A stretch of 64,000 nt of DNA from Bacillus sp. AZ43 (GTDB taxonomy: Bacteria; Actinomycetota; Actinomycetes; Mycobacteriales; Geodermatophilaceae), in the NCBI GenBank assembly GCA_004570425.1, contig SPQJ01000011.1, positions 1-64,000 of the forward strand. The letters run 5' to 3'. The notes under the pieces were generated by a model, which saw only the letters and a list, made by a program, of their open reading frames with translations, had not been told where the DNA came from and searched no databases. Shown here piece by piece: positions 42,582 to 51,999 of this stretch; the first letter of the stretch is position 1; each line of letters begins with the position of its first letter. Made by a program: the position numbers and the translations under genes.

Positions 42582-44633
42582 TCAGCCGACCCGGGCGGCG
42601 CGGACGACCAGCGGCTGGGCGGGCTCGTCGGGCGCCGGGTCAGGTCCCTCCGCCGGCACGCCGACGGCCGTGCCCCCCGACCCGGGCGCCGGGTTGCCAG
42701 CCGTCGGGAGCCAGCGAGCCCACCACCGCAGGACGTGCTCGAAGCGGGCCAGCCGATGCCGCGGCCGTCCCGAACGGGTGAGCTCGTGGCCCTCCCCGGG
42801 GAACAGGAGCAGCTCCGTGGGAACGCCGCGCCGCTTCAGCTCGACGTAGAGCCGTGCCCCCTGCTCGACCGGGCAGCGCCAGTCCTCCTCGGAGTGGATC
42901 ACGAGGGTCGGCGTGCGGATGGCGGGCGCGGAGGCCATGGCGCTCTGCGCGGCGACCCGCTCCGGGTCGGTGCCGAGGTAGCGGTCCGGGAAGTACCAGC
43001 CGATGTCGGAGGACCCCACGAAGCTGACCGGATCGAGGAACGCCCGCTCGACCACCGCACCGGCGAATCGGTCGGTGCGGCCGAGCAGCAGGGCGGTGAG
43101 GTAGCCGCCGTAGGAGCCGCCCATGATGCCGACGCGGTCGGCGTCCAGCACCGGGTCGGCCAGCGCCGCGTCCAGGAAGGCCAGGACGTCGTCGGCGTCG
43201 AGCTCGCCCCAGGCGCCGGAGATCGCCCGCCCGTGCGCGGCGCCGTACCCGGAGGAACCGCGAGGGTTGCACTGCACGACGGCGTAACCGGCCGAGACGT
43301 ACACCTGGGTCTCGTCGAACAGCGACCAGCCGTACTGGCTGAACGGGCCGCCGTGCACGGTGAGCAGCACGGGGTGCGGCCCGGGTCCGGGCGGTGTGGT
43401 CACCCAGCCGTGCACGGGACGGCCGTCGGGCGCCACGGCGGTGCGCTCCACCATCCGGTGCACGCGGCCCGTCTCCCCCAGCGGCCGGCCGAACGCCGTC
43501 AGCAGCTTCCGCCGTCCCGGCGTCAGGGCGAGCAGCTCACCCGCCGAGCGGTCGTGCGCGACGACCGCGACGACGACGCCGCCCGACGAGCCCACCCCCC
43601 GGACGGTGAACGGCCCGTCGACGAGCGCCTCGGGAGGGCCGCCGTCCAGGGGCACCCGCAGCAGCTGCACGCTGCCGCGTCGCTCGACGCCGACCAGCAC
43701 CGCGCCGTCGGCCACCACGGTGGCGGGCGTCTCGTCGCCCCGCTGGTGCTCCTCGGGGTCGAGCAGCGGCACGAGCGCGCCGTCGGCGGCCACGCGGCAG
43801 GGCACCGCCTGACGGGCCACGAAGTCGAGCCCGTCGGGCCCGAGGTCCGGGACGGCGGTGACGAGCAGCTCTTCCCCCGCGTAGACCGGCAGCGCGCAGT
43901 CCCCCCGGGAGGCGGTCACGCGGCGCAGCCCCGAGCCGTCCGGGGCGATCGCGTAGACGTCCCGCACGAGGTCCCGGTCGGCGGTGGGGTGGCGCGCCGA
44001 GACGAACGCCAGCTCGGCGCCGTCGGGACGCCAGGTGACGTCCTCGCAGTCGGCGTCGCCACTGGTCACCTGCACCGGTTCCGGGAGGGGCGCGGTGTCG
44101 TCGGCGAAGTCGGCCGGGAGATCGAGCACGAAGACCTGGCTGCGGCGGTCGATCAGGAATCCCACGCCGTCGAGCCGGTACTGCAGCGTGGTGATCAGCC
44201 GCGGCGGCTCCGCCGCCGGCTCGACGCCGTCCACCGTGCCGTAGCGGCCGTGCTCCGGCACCCGGGCGACGTAGGCCAGCCGCCGGGAGTCCGGCGACCA
44301 GACCGGCGCACCGGCACCGAGAGGGTGCTCGGTGAGCCGGCGCGGTTCGCCGCCGGCGGTGGGGAGCAGCCAGACCTGCGGGCGACCGCCGGGCTCGGCG
44401 CTCAGGAAGGCGATCCAGCGCCCGTCCGGGGAGAACGCCGGCGCCGTGTCGCGGTGACCCGACGTGACCGGCCGGGCGTCGGCCGAGCCGTCGGTGGGCA
44501 CCGCCCACAGCTGGCTGCGGTACTCGTCGGCCTCCAGCTCGAGGCGGGTGACCGCGACGACCGCCATGCGGCCGTCGGGTGAGACCGTCGGAACACCCGG
44601 CGTGCGCAGGAGCGCGAGGTCGGTCGGCCGCAT
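42582..44633 (-). CDS. S9-family prolyl oligopeptidase-type serine peptidase
   Basis: 683 residues, no signal peptide. N-terminal beta-propeller repeats (VSPDGRMAVVAVTR, FSPDGRWIAFLS, WSPDSRRLAYVA, WRPDGAELAFVS) to about residue 410, then an alpha/beta hydrolase domain with nucleophile GGSYGGY (Ser at about 506), Asp in HSEEDWRCP and His in GEGHEL. Acyl-aminoacyl or dipeptidyl peptidase-like. ATG with -10-like TAGCGT 8 nt upstream. C-terminal 40 residues are Gly/Pro-rich. Confidence 0.9.
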   Translation of the reverse strand: MRPTDLALLRTPGVPTVSPDGRMAVVAVTRLELEADEYRSQLWAVPTDGSADARPVTSGHRDTAPAFSPDGRWIAFLSAEPGGRPQVWLLPTAGGEPRRLTEHPLGAGAPVWSPDSRRLAYVARVPEHGRYGTVDGVEPAAEPPRLITTLQYRLDGVGFLIDRRSQVFVLDLPADFADDTAPLPEPVQVTSGDADCEDVTWRPDGAELAFVSARHPTADRDLVRDVYAIAPDGSGLRRVTASRGDCALPVYAGEELLVTAVPDLGPDGLDFVARQAVPCRVAADGALVPLLDPEEHQRGDETPATVVADGAVLVGVERRGSVQLLRVPLDGGPPEALVDGPFTVRGVGSSGGVVVAVVAHDRSAGELLALTPGRRKLLTAFGRPLGETGRVHRMVERTAVAPDGRPVHGWVTTPPGPGPHPVLLTVHGGPFSQYGWSLFDETQVYVSAGYAVVQCNPRGSSGYGAAHGRAISGAWGELDADDVLAFLDAALADPVLDADRVGIMGGSYGGYLTALLLGRTDRFAGAVVERAFLDPVSFVGSSDIGWYFPDRYLGTDPERVAAQSAMASAPAIRTPTLVIHSEEDWRCPVEQGARLYVELKRRGVPTELLLFPGEGHELTRSGRPRHRLARFEHVLRWWARWLPTAGNPAPGSGGTAVGVPAEGPDPAPDEPAQPLVVRAARVG

Positions 44634-44660
44634 GGCAGGCGACGCTAGCCGAGCGCGCGA

Positions 44661-44682
44661 TCGCCGGACCGGGGCCCGGCGA
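44661..44682 (-). terminator. Hairpin after the first terC gene
   Basis: TCGCCGG (44661-44667) and CCGGCGA (44676-44682) with an 8-nt loop, 8 nt downstream of the stop at 44691 on the minus strand. Confidence 0.4.
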
Positions 44683-44690
44683 CCGTCGGC

Positions 44691-45785
44691 TCAGCGGCGG
44701 GCGCGCTCCTCGTCGGGCTCGTCGGCGATGCGGGCCTCCGCCGCGGCGGCGGCCTCGGGACCGCCGGTCGGCACGGTCTTCGCCGTCTCCGGGTCGACGT
44801 CGGCCGGCCCCGGGGTCGCGAGCTGCCCGCGAGTCTTGAGGAGGCTCGCCACGGTGGCGACGACGAGCACGCCCAGGATGATCGTGAGCGACAGCCAGAT
44901 CGGGATGTGCGGCACCGCGTCGATGGGCTCGCGCTCCCCGGCGAACGGCAGCTGGTTCTCGTGCACCGCCTCCAGGATCAGCTTGACGCCGATGAAGGCC
45001 AGAATCACCGCCAGGCCCAGCGACAGGTAGACCAGCCGCTTCAGCAGACCACCCAGCAGGAAGTAGAGCTGGCGCAGACCCATCAGGGCGAAGACGTTGG
45101 CCGTGAAGACGATGAACGGCTCCCGGGTCAGCCCGAAGATCGCCGGGATGCTGTCCAGCGCGAAGATGAGGTCGGTGGTGCCGAGCGCCAGGATGACCAC
45201 GATCATCGGCGTCCACATCTTCTTGCCGTTCTCGGTCACCCGGATCTTGGCGCCGTGGTACTCCTGCGAGATCGGGAGGACCTTGCGCATCCGCCGGATG
45301 AACGCGTTCTCCTCGTACTCGTCGTCCTCCCCGCGGTGCCGGACCAGGTTGATCGCGGTGTAGATGAGGAAGATGCCGAAGATGTAGAAGACCCAGACGA
45401 ACCGCTCGATGACCACGGCGCCGAGCAGGATGAAGATCCCGCGCAGGACCAGCGCGATGATGATGCCGATCATCAGCGCTTCCTGCTGGAACTTCCGGGG
45501 CACCCCGAAGCGAGCCATGATGATCACGAAGACGAAGAGGTTGTCGACCGAGAGCGAGTACTCGGTCAGCCAGCCCGCGTAGAACTCCGTGGCGTACGTG
45601 CCGTTCGTGAACGCCAGCATCAGCAGGCCGAAGATGAGCGCCAGGCTGATGTAGAAGCTGACCCAGAGACTGGCCTCCTTGATGGAGGGCTCGTGGGGAC
45701 GACGGGCGACGATGGCGAGGTCGGCGAGCAGCAGGACCGTGAGCCCCACGAACGTCGTTATCTCGAACCAGACGGGGAGCTCCAC
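44691..45785 (-). CDS. TerC-family membrane protein (paralogue 1)
   Basis: 364 residues with about 9 helices. Acidic intramembrane motifs typical of TerC/Alx: TEYSLSVDNLFVFVIIM (about 73-89) and TTDLIFALDSIPAIFGLT (about 207-224). The C-terminal 50 residues are Ala/Glu/Pro-rich and cytoplasmic. TerC/Alx proteins are implicated in Mn2+ export and tellurite or alkaline stress. ATG at 45785. No riboswitch-like leader: its upstream gap of 100 nt is filled by the terminator of the second terC. Confidence 0.9.
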   Translation of the reverse strand: MELPVWFEITTFVGLTVLLLADLAIVARRPHEPSIKEASLWVSFYISLALIFGLLMLAFTNGTYATEFYAGWLTEYSLSVDNLFVFVIIMARFGVPRKFQQEALMIGIIIALVLRGIFILLGAVVIERFVWVFYIFGIFLIYTAINLVRHRGEDDEYEENAFIRRMRKVLPISQEYHGAKIRVTENGKKMWTPMIVVILALGTTDLIFALDSIPAIFGLTREPFIVFTANVFALMGLRQLYFLLGGLLKRLVYLSLGLAVILAFIGVKLILEAVHENQLPFAGEREPIDAVPHIPIWLSLTIILGVLVVATVASLLKTRGQLATPGPADVDPETAKTVPTGGPEAAAAAEARIADEPDEERARR

Positions 45786-45844
45786 GGGGCCTCACTCTAC
45801 GGGTCGGCAGCCCGCTCTTCGCGGCGGAGCTGTGGTGCGGCCGT

Positions 45845-45881
45845 CGACCGGCGGGACGTCTCCTCGACGCCCCGCCGGTCG
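45845..45881 (-). terminator. Strong hairpin between the two terC genes
   Basis: CGACCGGCGGG (45845-45855) and CCCGCCGGTCG (45871-45881), with further CGTC/GACG pairing inside, 4 nt after the stop of the upstream terC. It would separate the riboswitch-controlled transcript from paralogue 1. Confidence 0.65.
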
Positions 45882-45885
45882 CGGT

Positions 45886-46968
45886 TCAGTTCCTCGCCGC
45901 GGGCTCCGTGCGGGCGTCGTCCACGGGGACCGGCGCCTGCGCGTCACCGGTCGGGTCGGCCACGGCCGGCGTCCCGCCACGGTCGGCCCGCTCGCCGTGG
46001 TCGCGCCGGCTCTTGGCGAGGCTCGCCACGGTGGTCACCACCAGGGTCACCAGGATCACCGCCAGCGAGACCGCCGTCGGCACCTCGGGGATCACCGTCA
46101 CGTGCTCGCCGCCGTTGATGAACGGCAGCTCGTTGGTGTGCAGCGCGTGCACCACGAGCTTGAACCCGATGAAGCCGAGGATCACGGCCAGGCCGTAGGC
46201 GAGGTACACCAGGCGGTCGAGCAGGCCGTCGATGAGGAAGAACAGCTGCCGCAGGCCCAGCAGCGAGAAGGCGTTGGCCGTGAAGACCAGGAAGGTCTCC
46301 TGGGTCAGCCCGAAGATCGCGGGGATCGAGTCGACGGCGAAGATGATGTCGGCCGTGCCGATGGCGATCAGCGCGATGGCCAGCGGGGTGATGTACCGCT
46401 TGCCGTCGAGGCGGACCGTCATGCGGTCGGAGTGGTAGTCCGTCGTCGTCGGCAGCAGGCGGCGGGTCAGCCGCAGGACGGCGTTCTCCTGGTAGTCCTC
46501 GTCATGGCTGTGCCCACCGCTGCGGGCCTGGATCCACGCCGTGTAGATGAGGATCGCGCCGAACAGGTAGAAGACCCAGCTGAAGTTCTCGATCGCGGCG
46601 GCGCCGACCAGGATGAACACGGTGCGCAGGGCCAGCGCGAAGGTGATCCCGAAGAGCAGGACCTTCTGCTGCAGCTCCCGTGGGACACCGAAGCTGGCCA
46701 TGATCAGCACGAACACGAAGAGGTTGTCGACCGACAGGCTCTTCTCGGTGATGTAGCCGGCGAAGTACTGGCCGCCGTAGTCCGCGCCGTAGAACCACAG
46801 GATCAGCAGGCCGAAGACGACGGCGATGCCGACGTACACCGCCGACCAGATGGCGGACTCGCGGAGCGACGGCGCGTGCGGCGTGCGCACGTGGCCGACG
46901 AAGTCGAAGGCGAGCATCCCGACGATCGCGGTGACCGTCAGGGCCCACACCCAGAAGGGGACGTCCAT
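45886..46968 (-). CDS. TerC-family membrane protein (paralogue 2), riboswitch-preceded
   Basis: 360 residues, same layout as paralogue 1: TEKSLSVDNLFVFVLIM (about 75-91) and TADIIFAVDSIPAIFGLT (about 207-224). A His/Asp-rich cytoplasmic loop GGHSHDEDYQEN (about 150-161) could bind metal and is absent from paralogue 1. C-terminal tail rich in Asp, Arg and Pro. Probably exports Mn2+ or a related ion across the plasma membrane, supported by the yybP-ykoY-like leader. ATG 46968 with GGAGGA 9-10 nt upstream, in the riboswitch hairpin. Confidence 0.92.
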   Translation of the reverse strand: MDVPFWVWALTVTAIVGMLAFDFVGHVRTPHAPSLRESAIWSAVYVGIAVVFGLLILWFYGADYGGQYFAGYITEKSLSVDNLFVFVLIMASFGVPRELQQKVLLFGITFALALRTVFILVGAAAIENFSWVFYLFGAILIYTAWIQARSGGHSHDEDYQENAVLRLTRRLLPTTTDYHSDRMTVRLDGKRYITPLAIALIAIGTADIIFAVDSIPAIFGLTQETFLVFTANAFSLLGLRQLFFLIDGLLDRLVYLAYGLAVILGFIGFKLVVHALHTNELPFINGGEHVTVIPEVPTAVSLAVILVTLVVTTVASLAKSRRDHGERADRGGTPAVADPTGDAQAPVPVDDARTEPAARN

Positions 46969-46979
46969 AGAGCAGCTTC

Positions 46980-47102
46980 CTCCGGTAGCTGGCAGCAGTC
47001 AGTACCGGAGGTCTCTCCCACCGCCCCTGAGGGCGGCCGGCGGGCCGGGGATCACCGAGGATCCCGTACTGACGACCCGTCCGCGTCGGGATACTCCCCT
47101 CC
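46980..47102 (-). promoter_or_regulatory. yybP-ykoY (Mn2+-sensing) riboswitch candidate
   Basis: Minus strand, in order: GGGGAGTA (47099-47092), GTCGTCAGTACGGGAT (47075-47060), a CCCTCAGGGG hairpin (about 47032-47023), and GGGAGAGACCTCC (47019-47007). These correspond to the conserved loop 1, inner GUCGUCA and AGACC loop of the yybP-ykoY family. GGAG (47102-47099) can pair with CTCC (47010-47007) as the closing helix P1. CTCCGGTA (47010-47003) is also complementary to TACCGGAG (46987-46980), which holds the terC Shine-Dalgarno sequence. Confidence 0.75.
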
Positions 47103-47196
47103 ACGAACCCGGACCGGCACGAGCGTCATCGCCCGCACGGTCCGTGTGGTTCGAAGGGTGCAACGCCCGCCGGCCCACGGGAGTTCCCGCCGGCGC

Positions 47197-47297
47197 GGCC
47201 CCGCTTCAGGGGCCGCCCCCTGCAGGGTCCCGCCGCGAGCGTGCGAGCGGTGGGGGGCAGGGGATGTTTTTCGAGGCGTGGGGGGAAGCGGGGGTCC
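47197..47297 (-). terminator. 3'-end hairpin family, long copy after uvrB
   Basis: Minus-strand arm GGACCCCCGCTTC (47297-47285) starts 4 nt after the uvrB stop and pairs with GAAGCGGGGCC (47207-47197), with the family bulge after GG. The loop is longer than in other copies and contains the core CGCTCGCACGCTCGCGGCGGG and a CCCTGCAGGG palindrome. Confidence 0.55.
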
Positions 47298-47301
47298 TCT
47301 T

Positions 47302-49416
47302 TCAGGCGTGCGCGGCGTCGAGCTGGCGGAGCTCCTTCTTCAGCTCGCTGAGCTCGTCGCGCAGCCGGGCCGCCACCTCGAACTGCAGCTCGCGGGCGGC
47401 GGCCAGCATCTGCTCGTTCATCTGCGTGATGAGGTCGGCCAGCTCGTTGCGCGGCAGGCCCTGGACGTCGATCGCCCCGGCCTTCCCCGGCTTCTTCGAC
47501 GACAGGCCGGGCACCGGCGCCTTGCCGCGCGACTGCTGCCGGCCGGACCCGCCGATCAGCTCCGCGGACTCGGAGTCCTCGGCCTCGCGGTAGATGCCGT
47601 CGAGGATGTCGACGATCTTCTTCCGCAGCGGCTGCGGGTCGACGCCGCGCTCGGTGTTGTAGGCGATCTGCTTCTCGCGGCGCCGGTTGGTCTCCTCGAT
47701 CGCCTGCGCCATCGACGGGGTGATCGTGTCGGCGTACATGTGCACCTGGCCGGAGACGTTGCGTGCCGCGCGGCCGATGGTCTGGATCAGCGACTTGCCG
47801 GAACGGAGGAAGCCCTCCTTGTCGGCGTCGAGGATCGCCACCAGCGACACCTCGGGCAGGTCGAGGCCCTCACGCAGCAGGTTGATGCCGACCAGCACGT
47901 CGTACTCGCCCTGCCGCAGCTCGCGCAGCAGCTCGACGCGACGCAGCGTGTCGACCTCGGAGTGCAGGTACCGCACCTTGATGCCCAGCTCGAGCAGGTA
48001 GTCGGTGAGGTCCTCGGCCATCTTCTTGGTCAGCGTCGTGACCAGGATCCGCTCGTCCTTCTCGATGCGGACGCGGATCTCGTGCACCAGGTCGTCGATC
48101 TGGCCCTTCGTCGGCTTCACGACGACCTCGGGGTCGATCAGGCCGGTGGGCCGGATGACCTGCTCGACGACCTCCCCGCCGGTGCGGCCCAGCTCGTAGT
48201 CGCCCGGGGTGGCCGAGAGGTAGACCGTCTGGCCGATGCGGTCGGTGAACTCCTCCCACTTCAGCGGGCGGTTGTCCATCGCCGACGGCAGCCGGAAGCC
48301 GTGCTCGACCAGCGTCCGCTTGCGGCTCATGTCGCCCTCGTACATGCCGCCGATCTGCGGCACGGTCACGTGCGACTCGTCGATGACGAGCAGGAAGTCG
48401 GCGGGGAAGTAGTCGATGAGACAGGAGCCGGCGCTGCCCGGGGCCCGCCCGTCGATGTGCCGCGAGTAGTTCTCGATGCCGGAGCAGAAGCCGACCTGGC
48501 GCATCATCTCGATGTCGTAGGTCGTGCGCATGCGCAGCCGCTGCGCCTCGAGCAGCTTGCCCTGCCGCTCCAGCTCGGCCAGCCGCTGCTCGAGCTCCGC
48601 CTCGATCCCCCGGATGGCCCGCTCCATCCGCTCCGGCCCAGCGACGTAGTGGGTGGCCGGGAAGACGAAGAGCTCCTGGACCTCGCGCACGACCTCGCCG
48701 GTCAGCGGGTGCAGGTAGTACAGCCGCTCCACCTCGTCGCCGAACATCTCGATCCGGACGGCGAGCTCCTCGTACACCGGGAAGACCTCGATCGTGTCGC
48801 CCCGGACCCGGAACGTGCCGCGGGTGAAGGAGAGGTCGTTGCGGGTGTACTGCTCGGTGACCAGGGTGCGCAGCAGCTCGTCGCGGTCGCGCTCCTCCCC
48901 CACCGAGATCTTGAGCGCCCGGTCGACGTACTCCTGCGGCGTGCCGAGGCCGTAGATGCAGGACACGGTGGCCACCACGACGACGTCGCGCCGGGTGAGC
49001 AGCGCCTGCGTCGCCGAGTGCCGCAGCCGCTCGACCTCCTCGTTGATCGAGGAGTCCTTCTCGATGTAGGTGTCCGTCTGCGGGACGTAGGCCTCGGGCT
49101 GGTAGTAGTCGTAGTACGAGACGAAGTACTCGACCGCGTTGTCCGGCAGCAGCTCGCGGAACTCGTTGGCCAGCTGCGCGGCGAGGGTCTTGTTCGGCGC
49201 CATGACCAGCGTGGGGCGCTGCACCTGCTCGATCAGCCAGGCCGTGGTCGCCGACTTGCCGGTGCCGGTGGCACCCAGCAGGACGACGTCCTTCTCCCCC
49301 GCGTTGACCTTCTCGGCCAGCGCCTTGATCGCCGCCGGCTGGTCGCCCGCGGGCTCGAACTCGCTGACGACGCGGAAGCGCCCCTGGGTGGGCCGGATGT
49401 CGGTGGTCGCGCGCAC
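47302..49416 (-). CDS. uvrB: UvrB, excinuclease ABC subunit B
   Basis: 704 residues. Walker [14 protein letters not shown] (about 37-49), the beta-hairpin region [23 protein letters not shown], helicase motifs DESHVTVPQ and [10 protein letters not shown], and the C-terminal UVR motif (about 662-697) that contacts UvrC. Damage verification in nucleotide excision repair. The GTG at 49416 ([14 protein letters not shown]) places the family start correctly; a more upstream Met would add a non-conserved 55-residue extension. The 3' end carries the hairpin element. Confidence 0.96.
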   Translation of the reverse strand: MRATTDIRPTQGRFRVVSEFEPAGDQPAAIKALAEKVNAGEKDVVLLGATGTGKSATTAWLIEQVQRPTLVMAPNKTLAAQLANEFRELLPDNAVEYFVSYYDYYQPEAYVPQTDTYIEKDSSINEEVERLRHSATQALLTRRDVVVVATVSCIYGLGTPQEYVDRALKISVGEERDRDELLRTLVTEQYTRNDLSFTRGTFRVRGDTIEVFPVYEELAVRIEMFGDEVERLYYLHPLTGEVVREVQELFVFPATHYVAGPERMERAIRGIEAELEQRLAELERQGKLLEAQRLRMRTTYDIEMMRQVGFCSGIENYSRHIDGRAPGSAGSCLIDYFPADFLLVIDESHVTVPQIGGMYEGDMSRKRTLVEHGFRLPSAMDNRPLKWEEFTDRIGQTVYLSATPGDYELGRTGGEVVEQVIRPTGLIDPEVVVKPTKGQIDDLVHEIRVRIEKDERILVTTLTKKMAEDLTDYLLELGIKVRYLHSEVDTLRRVELLRELRQGEYDVLVGINLLREGLDLPEVSLVAILDADKEGFLRSGKSLIQTIGRAARNVSGQVHMYADTITPSMAQAIEETNRRREKQIAYNTERGVDPQPLRKKIVDILDGIYREAEDSESAELIGGSGRQQSRGKAPVPGLSSKKPGKAGAIDVQGLPRNELADLITQMNEQMLAAARELQFEVAARLRDELSELKKELRQLDAAHA

Positions 49417-49509
49417 GGGACGACGGTACGACGCTCCTGTGACAGAACGGGTCCGAGCGGTTCCCGGGGCCGACTGGGGAACGGGAGATGGACGGGACGC
49501 AACCGGTAC

Positions 49510-49539
49510 TTGTCTCCTCCCGTCACACCCCCCTAGCGT
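49510..49539 (+). promoter_or_regulatory. Promoter in the uvrB-glgX gap
   Basis: TTGTCT (49510-49515), 18-nt spacer, TAGCGT (49534-49539): a good housekeeping-type promoter on the plus strand, 350 nt upstream of glgX and facing it. Confidence 0.5.
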
Positions 49540-49545
49540 CCCTGG

Positions 49546-49728
49546 TCGCAGGAGCGGTTCCAGACCGGGGACCAGCGCCACCCGTGCTCACGGGCGAGGT
49601 CGGACCCCGGATCGCGGTGTCCGGCCCCCGCGGGTCGCTCATCGCGCCGCGCCCCGGTGCGGTCGCCCGCCGCAGCCGGCCGGACCTGCGCACGACGCCC
49701 CCCGCGGCCCGGCCGCGGGGGGCGTCGT
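49546..49728 (+). ncRNA. Candidate small RNA or long glgX leader with internal terminator
   Basis: Begins at the expected start of the promoter above and ends with a perfect 16-bp hairpin (49692-49707 / 49713-49728, loop CCCGG). No ORF with a ribosome-binding site and normal coding character was found inside. An internal CCCGT/ACGGG hairpin is near 49580. It is either an independent sRNA of about 185 nt or the 5' part of an attenuated glgX leader. The rest of the 471-nt gap (49417-49887) shows nothing else recognisable. Confidence 0.35.
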
Positions 49729-49887
49729 CGTCTCCCCGGACCGAGTGGTCGGTGACACGGAGATGCAGGTGTGCGGGCGGCCCCACCAGGGCACCCGTGC
49801 ACGGTCGCCCCATCGGGCTTCCTCCGCGAAGATCGCCGGAGAGCAGTCCAGCCGTCGCGAGACGCCAGCGCAGGAGGAACACCCAGC

Positions 49888-51999
49888 ATGACCCAGGTCT
49901 GGCCCGGCAGTGCCTACCCCCTCGGGGCCACGTACGACGGCACCGGCACCAACTTCGCGATCTTCAGCGAGGTCGCCGAGAAGGTCGAGCTGTGCCTGTT
50001 CGACGACGACGGCAACGAGGAGCGCATCCGGCTCCCCGAGATGGACGGCTACGTCTGGCACGCGTTCCTCCCCGGCATCCACCCCGGGCAGAAGTACGGG
50101 TTCCGCGTGCACGGGCCCTACGACCCCTCGCAGGGGCTCCGGTGCAACCCGAACAAGCTCCTGCTGGACCCCTACGCCAAGGCGATCGACGGCCAGATCG
50201 ACTGGGACCCGTCGGTGTTCGGCTACGACTTCGAGACCAAGGAGCGCAACGACGAGGACTCGGCGGCGCACATGCCGAAGTCCGTCGTCGTCAACCCCTA
50301 CTTCGACTGGGGCGTGGACCGCCCGCCGAAGACCCCCTACAACAGGACGGTCATCTACGAGGCCCACGTCAAGGGCCTGACGATGACCAACCCGCGGATC
50401 CCCGAGGAGCTGCGCGGCACGTACGCCGGCGTCGCCCACCCGGCCACCATCGAACACCTCCAGGAGCTCGGCATCACCGCCATCGAGCTGCTGCCGGTGC
50501 ACCAGTTCGTGCAGGACGACACCCTCCAGCAGAAGGGCCTGCGCAACTACTGGGGCTACAACACGATCGGCTTCTTCGCGCCGCACAACGAGTACGCGTC
50601 GAACACGACGGCCGGCCAGCACGTGCAGGAGTTCAAGGGCATGGTCCGGGCCCTGCACGAGGCGGGCATCGAGGTCATCCTCGACGTCGTCTACAACCAC
50701 ACCGCCGAGGGCAACCACAACGGCCCGACGCTGTCCTTCCGCGGGATCGACAACCGCACGTACTACAAGCTCGTCGAGGGCGACGAGCGGTACTACATGG
50801 ACTTCACCGGCACCGGCAACACGCTGAACGTCCGGACGCCGCAGGCGCTGCAGCTGATCATGGACTCGCTGCGCTACTGGGTCACCGAGATGCACGTCGA
50901 CGGGTTCCGGTTCGACCTCGCCTCGGCGCTGGCCCGCGAGCTGCACGCCGTCGACCGGCTGGCCACCTTCTTCGACCTCGTGCACCAGGACCCGGTGGTC
51001 AGCCAGGTCAAGCTGATCGCCGAGCCGTGGGACGTCGGCGAGGGCGGCTACCAGGTCGGCAACTTCCCGGCGCTGTGGACCGAGTGGAACGGCAAGTACC
51101 GCGACACCGTCCGCGACTTCTGGCGCGGCGAGGACGCCACCGTGGGCGAGTTCGCCAGCCGGATCACCGGCTCGGCCGACCTCTACCAGCACTCCGGACG
51201 GCGGCCGGTCGCCAGCATCAACTTCGTGACGGCGCACGACGGCTTCACGCTCAACGACCTGGTCTCCTACAACGAGAAGCACAACGAGGCCAACGGCGAG
51301 GGCAACAACGACGGCGAGAGCCACAACCGCAGCTGGAACTGCGGCGTCGAGGGCCCCACGGACGACCCGGAGATCCTCCAGCTGCGCGCACAGCAGCGGC
51401 GCAACTTCATCGCCACGATGATGCTCAGCCAGGGCGTGCCGATGCTGCTGCACGGCGACGAGCTGGGCCGTTCCCAGGGCGGCAACAACAACGGCTACTG
51501 CCAGGACTCCGAGCTCACCTGGATCGACTGGGACAACGTCGACGAGGGGCTGCTCGAGTTCACCAAGCGGGTCACCCGCCTGCGCACCGAGCACCCGACG
51601 TTCCGCCGTCGGCGGTTCTTCCACGGCCGCCCGGTGCGCCGCGGCCTCGGCGACCCGGTGCCCGACATCGCCTGGCTCACGCCCGCGGGCGAGGAGATGG
51701 CCGACGAGGACTGGGGCGCCGCCTACGCCAAGTCCCTGGCCGTCTACCTCAACGGCGTCGGCATCCGCGAGATGGACGAGCGCGGCGAGTACGTCACCGA
51801 CGACCACTTCTACCTGGCCTTCAACGCCTCGCACGAGCCCCTCGAGTTCACGCTGCCGGGCGAGGACTACTCCCAGGGCTGGACGACGGTGCTCGACACC
51901 GCCGAGATGCACGAGGTGGAGCCCGTCGAGATCAAGCCGGGCCAGACCGTGACCGTGCAGGGTCGCTCGATCGTCGTCCTCACCGGACCGTCCGCGTGA
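49888..51999 (+). CDS. glgX: GlgX, glycogen debranching enzyme (isoamylase type)
   Basis: 703 residues. N-terminal CBM48 domain ([33 protein letters not shown]), then GH13_11 catalytic barrel with nucleophile Asp in GFRFDLAS, acid Glu in LIAEPWDVG and Asp in [11 protein letters not shown]. Hydrolyses alpha-1,6 branches of glycogen, supplying linear maltodextrins to TreY. ATG with AGGAGG 10 nt upstream. The stop overlaps the treY GTG (GTGA), indicating coupling. Confidence 0.94.
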   Translation: MTQVWPGSAYPLGATYDGTGTNFAIFSEVAEKVELCLFDDDGNEERIRLPEMDGYVWHAFLPGIHPGQKYGFRVHGPYDPSQGLRCNPNKLLLDPYAKAIDGQIDWDPSVFGYDFETKERNDEDSAAHMPKSVVVNPYFDWGVDRPPKTPYNRTVIYEAHVKGLTMTNPRIPEELRGTYAGVAHPATIEHLQELGITAIELLPVHQFVQDDTLQQKGLRNYWGYNTIGFFAPHNEYASNTTAGQHVQEFKGMVRALHEAGIEVILDVVYNHTAEGNHNGPTLSFRGIDNRTYYKLVEGDERYYMDFTGTGNTLNVRTPQALQLIMDSLRYWVTEMHVDGFRFDLASALARELHAVDRLATFFDLVHQDPVVSQVKLIAEPWDVGEGGYQVGNFPALWTEWNGKYRDTVRDFWRGEDATVGEFASRITGSADLYQHSGRRPVASINFVTAHDGFTLNDLVSYNEKHNEANGEGNNDGESHNRSWNCGVEGPTDDPEILQLRAQQRRNFIATMMLSQGVPMLLHGDELGRSQGGNNNGYCQDSELTWIDWDNVDEGLLEFTKRVTRLRTEHPTFRRRRFFHGRPVRRGLGDPVPDIAWLTPAGEEMADEDWGAAYAKSLAVYLNGVGIREMDERGEYVTDDHFYLAFNASHEPLEFTLPGEDYSQGWTTVLDTAEMHEVEPVEIKPGQTVTVQGRSIVVLTGPSA

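Noticed and set aside
47141-47165. Possible tRNA T-arm (GGTTCGAA)
   Set aside because: No matching acceptor, anticodon or D-arm around it, and the T-stem does not pair.
49441-49465. GAAC...GTTC inverted repeat upstream of uvrB as an SOS box
   Set aside because: The spacing between half-sites is far longer than in LexA boxes.
49417-49500. N-terminal extension of UvrB to 49581
   Set aside because: The added residues are not expected in the family, and the GTG at 49416 gives the usual UvrB start.
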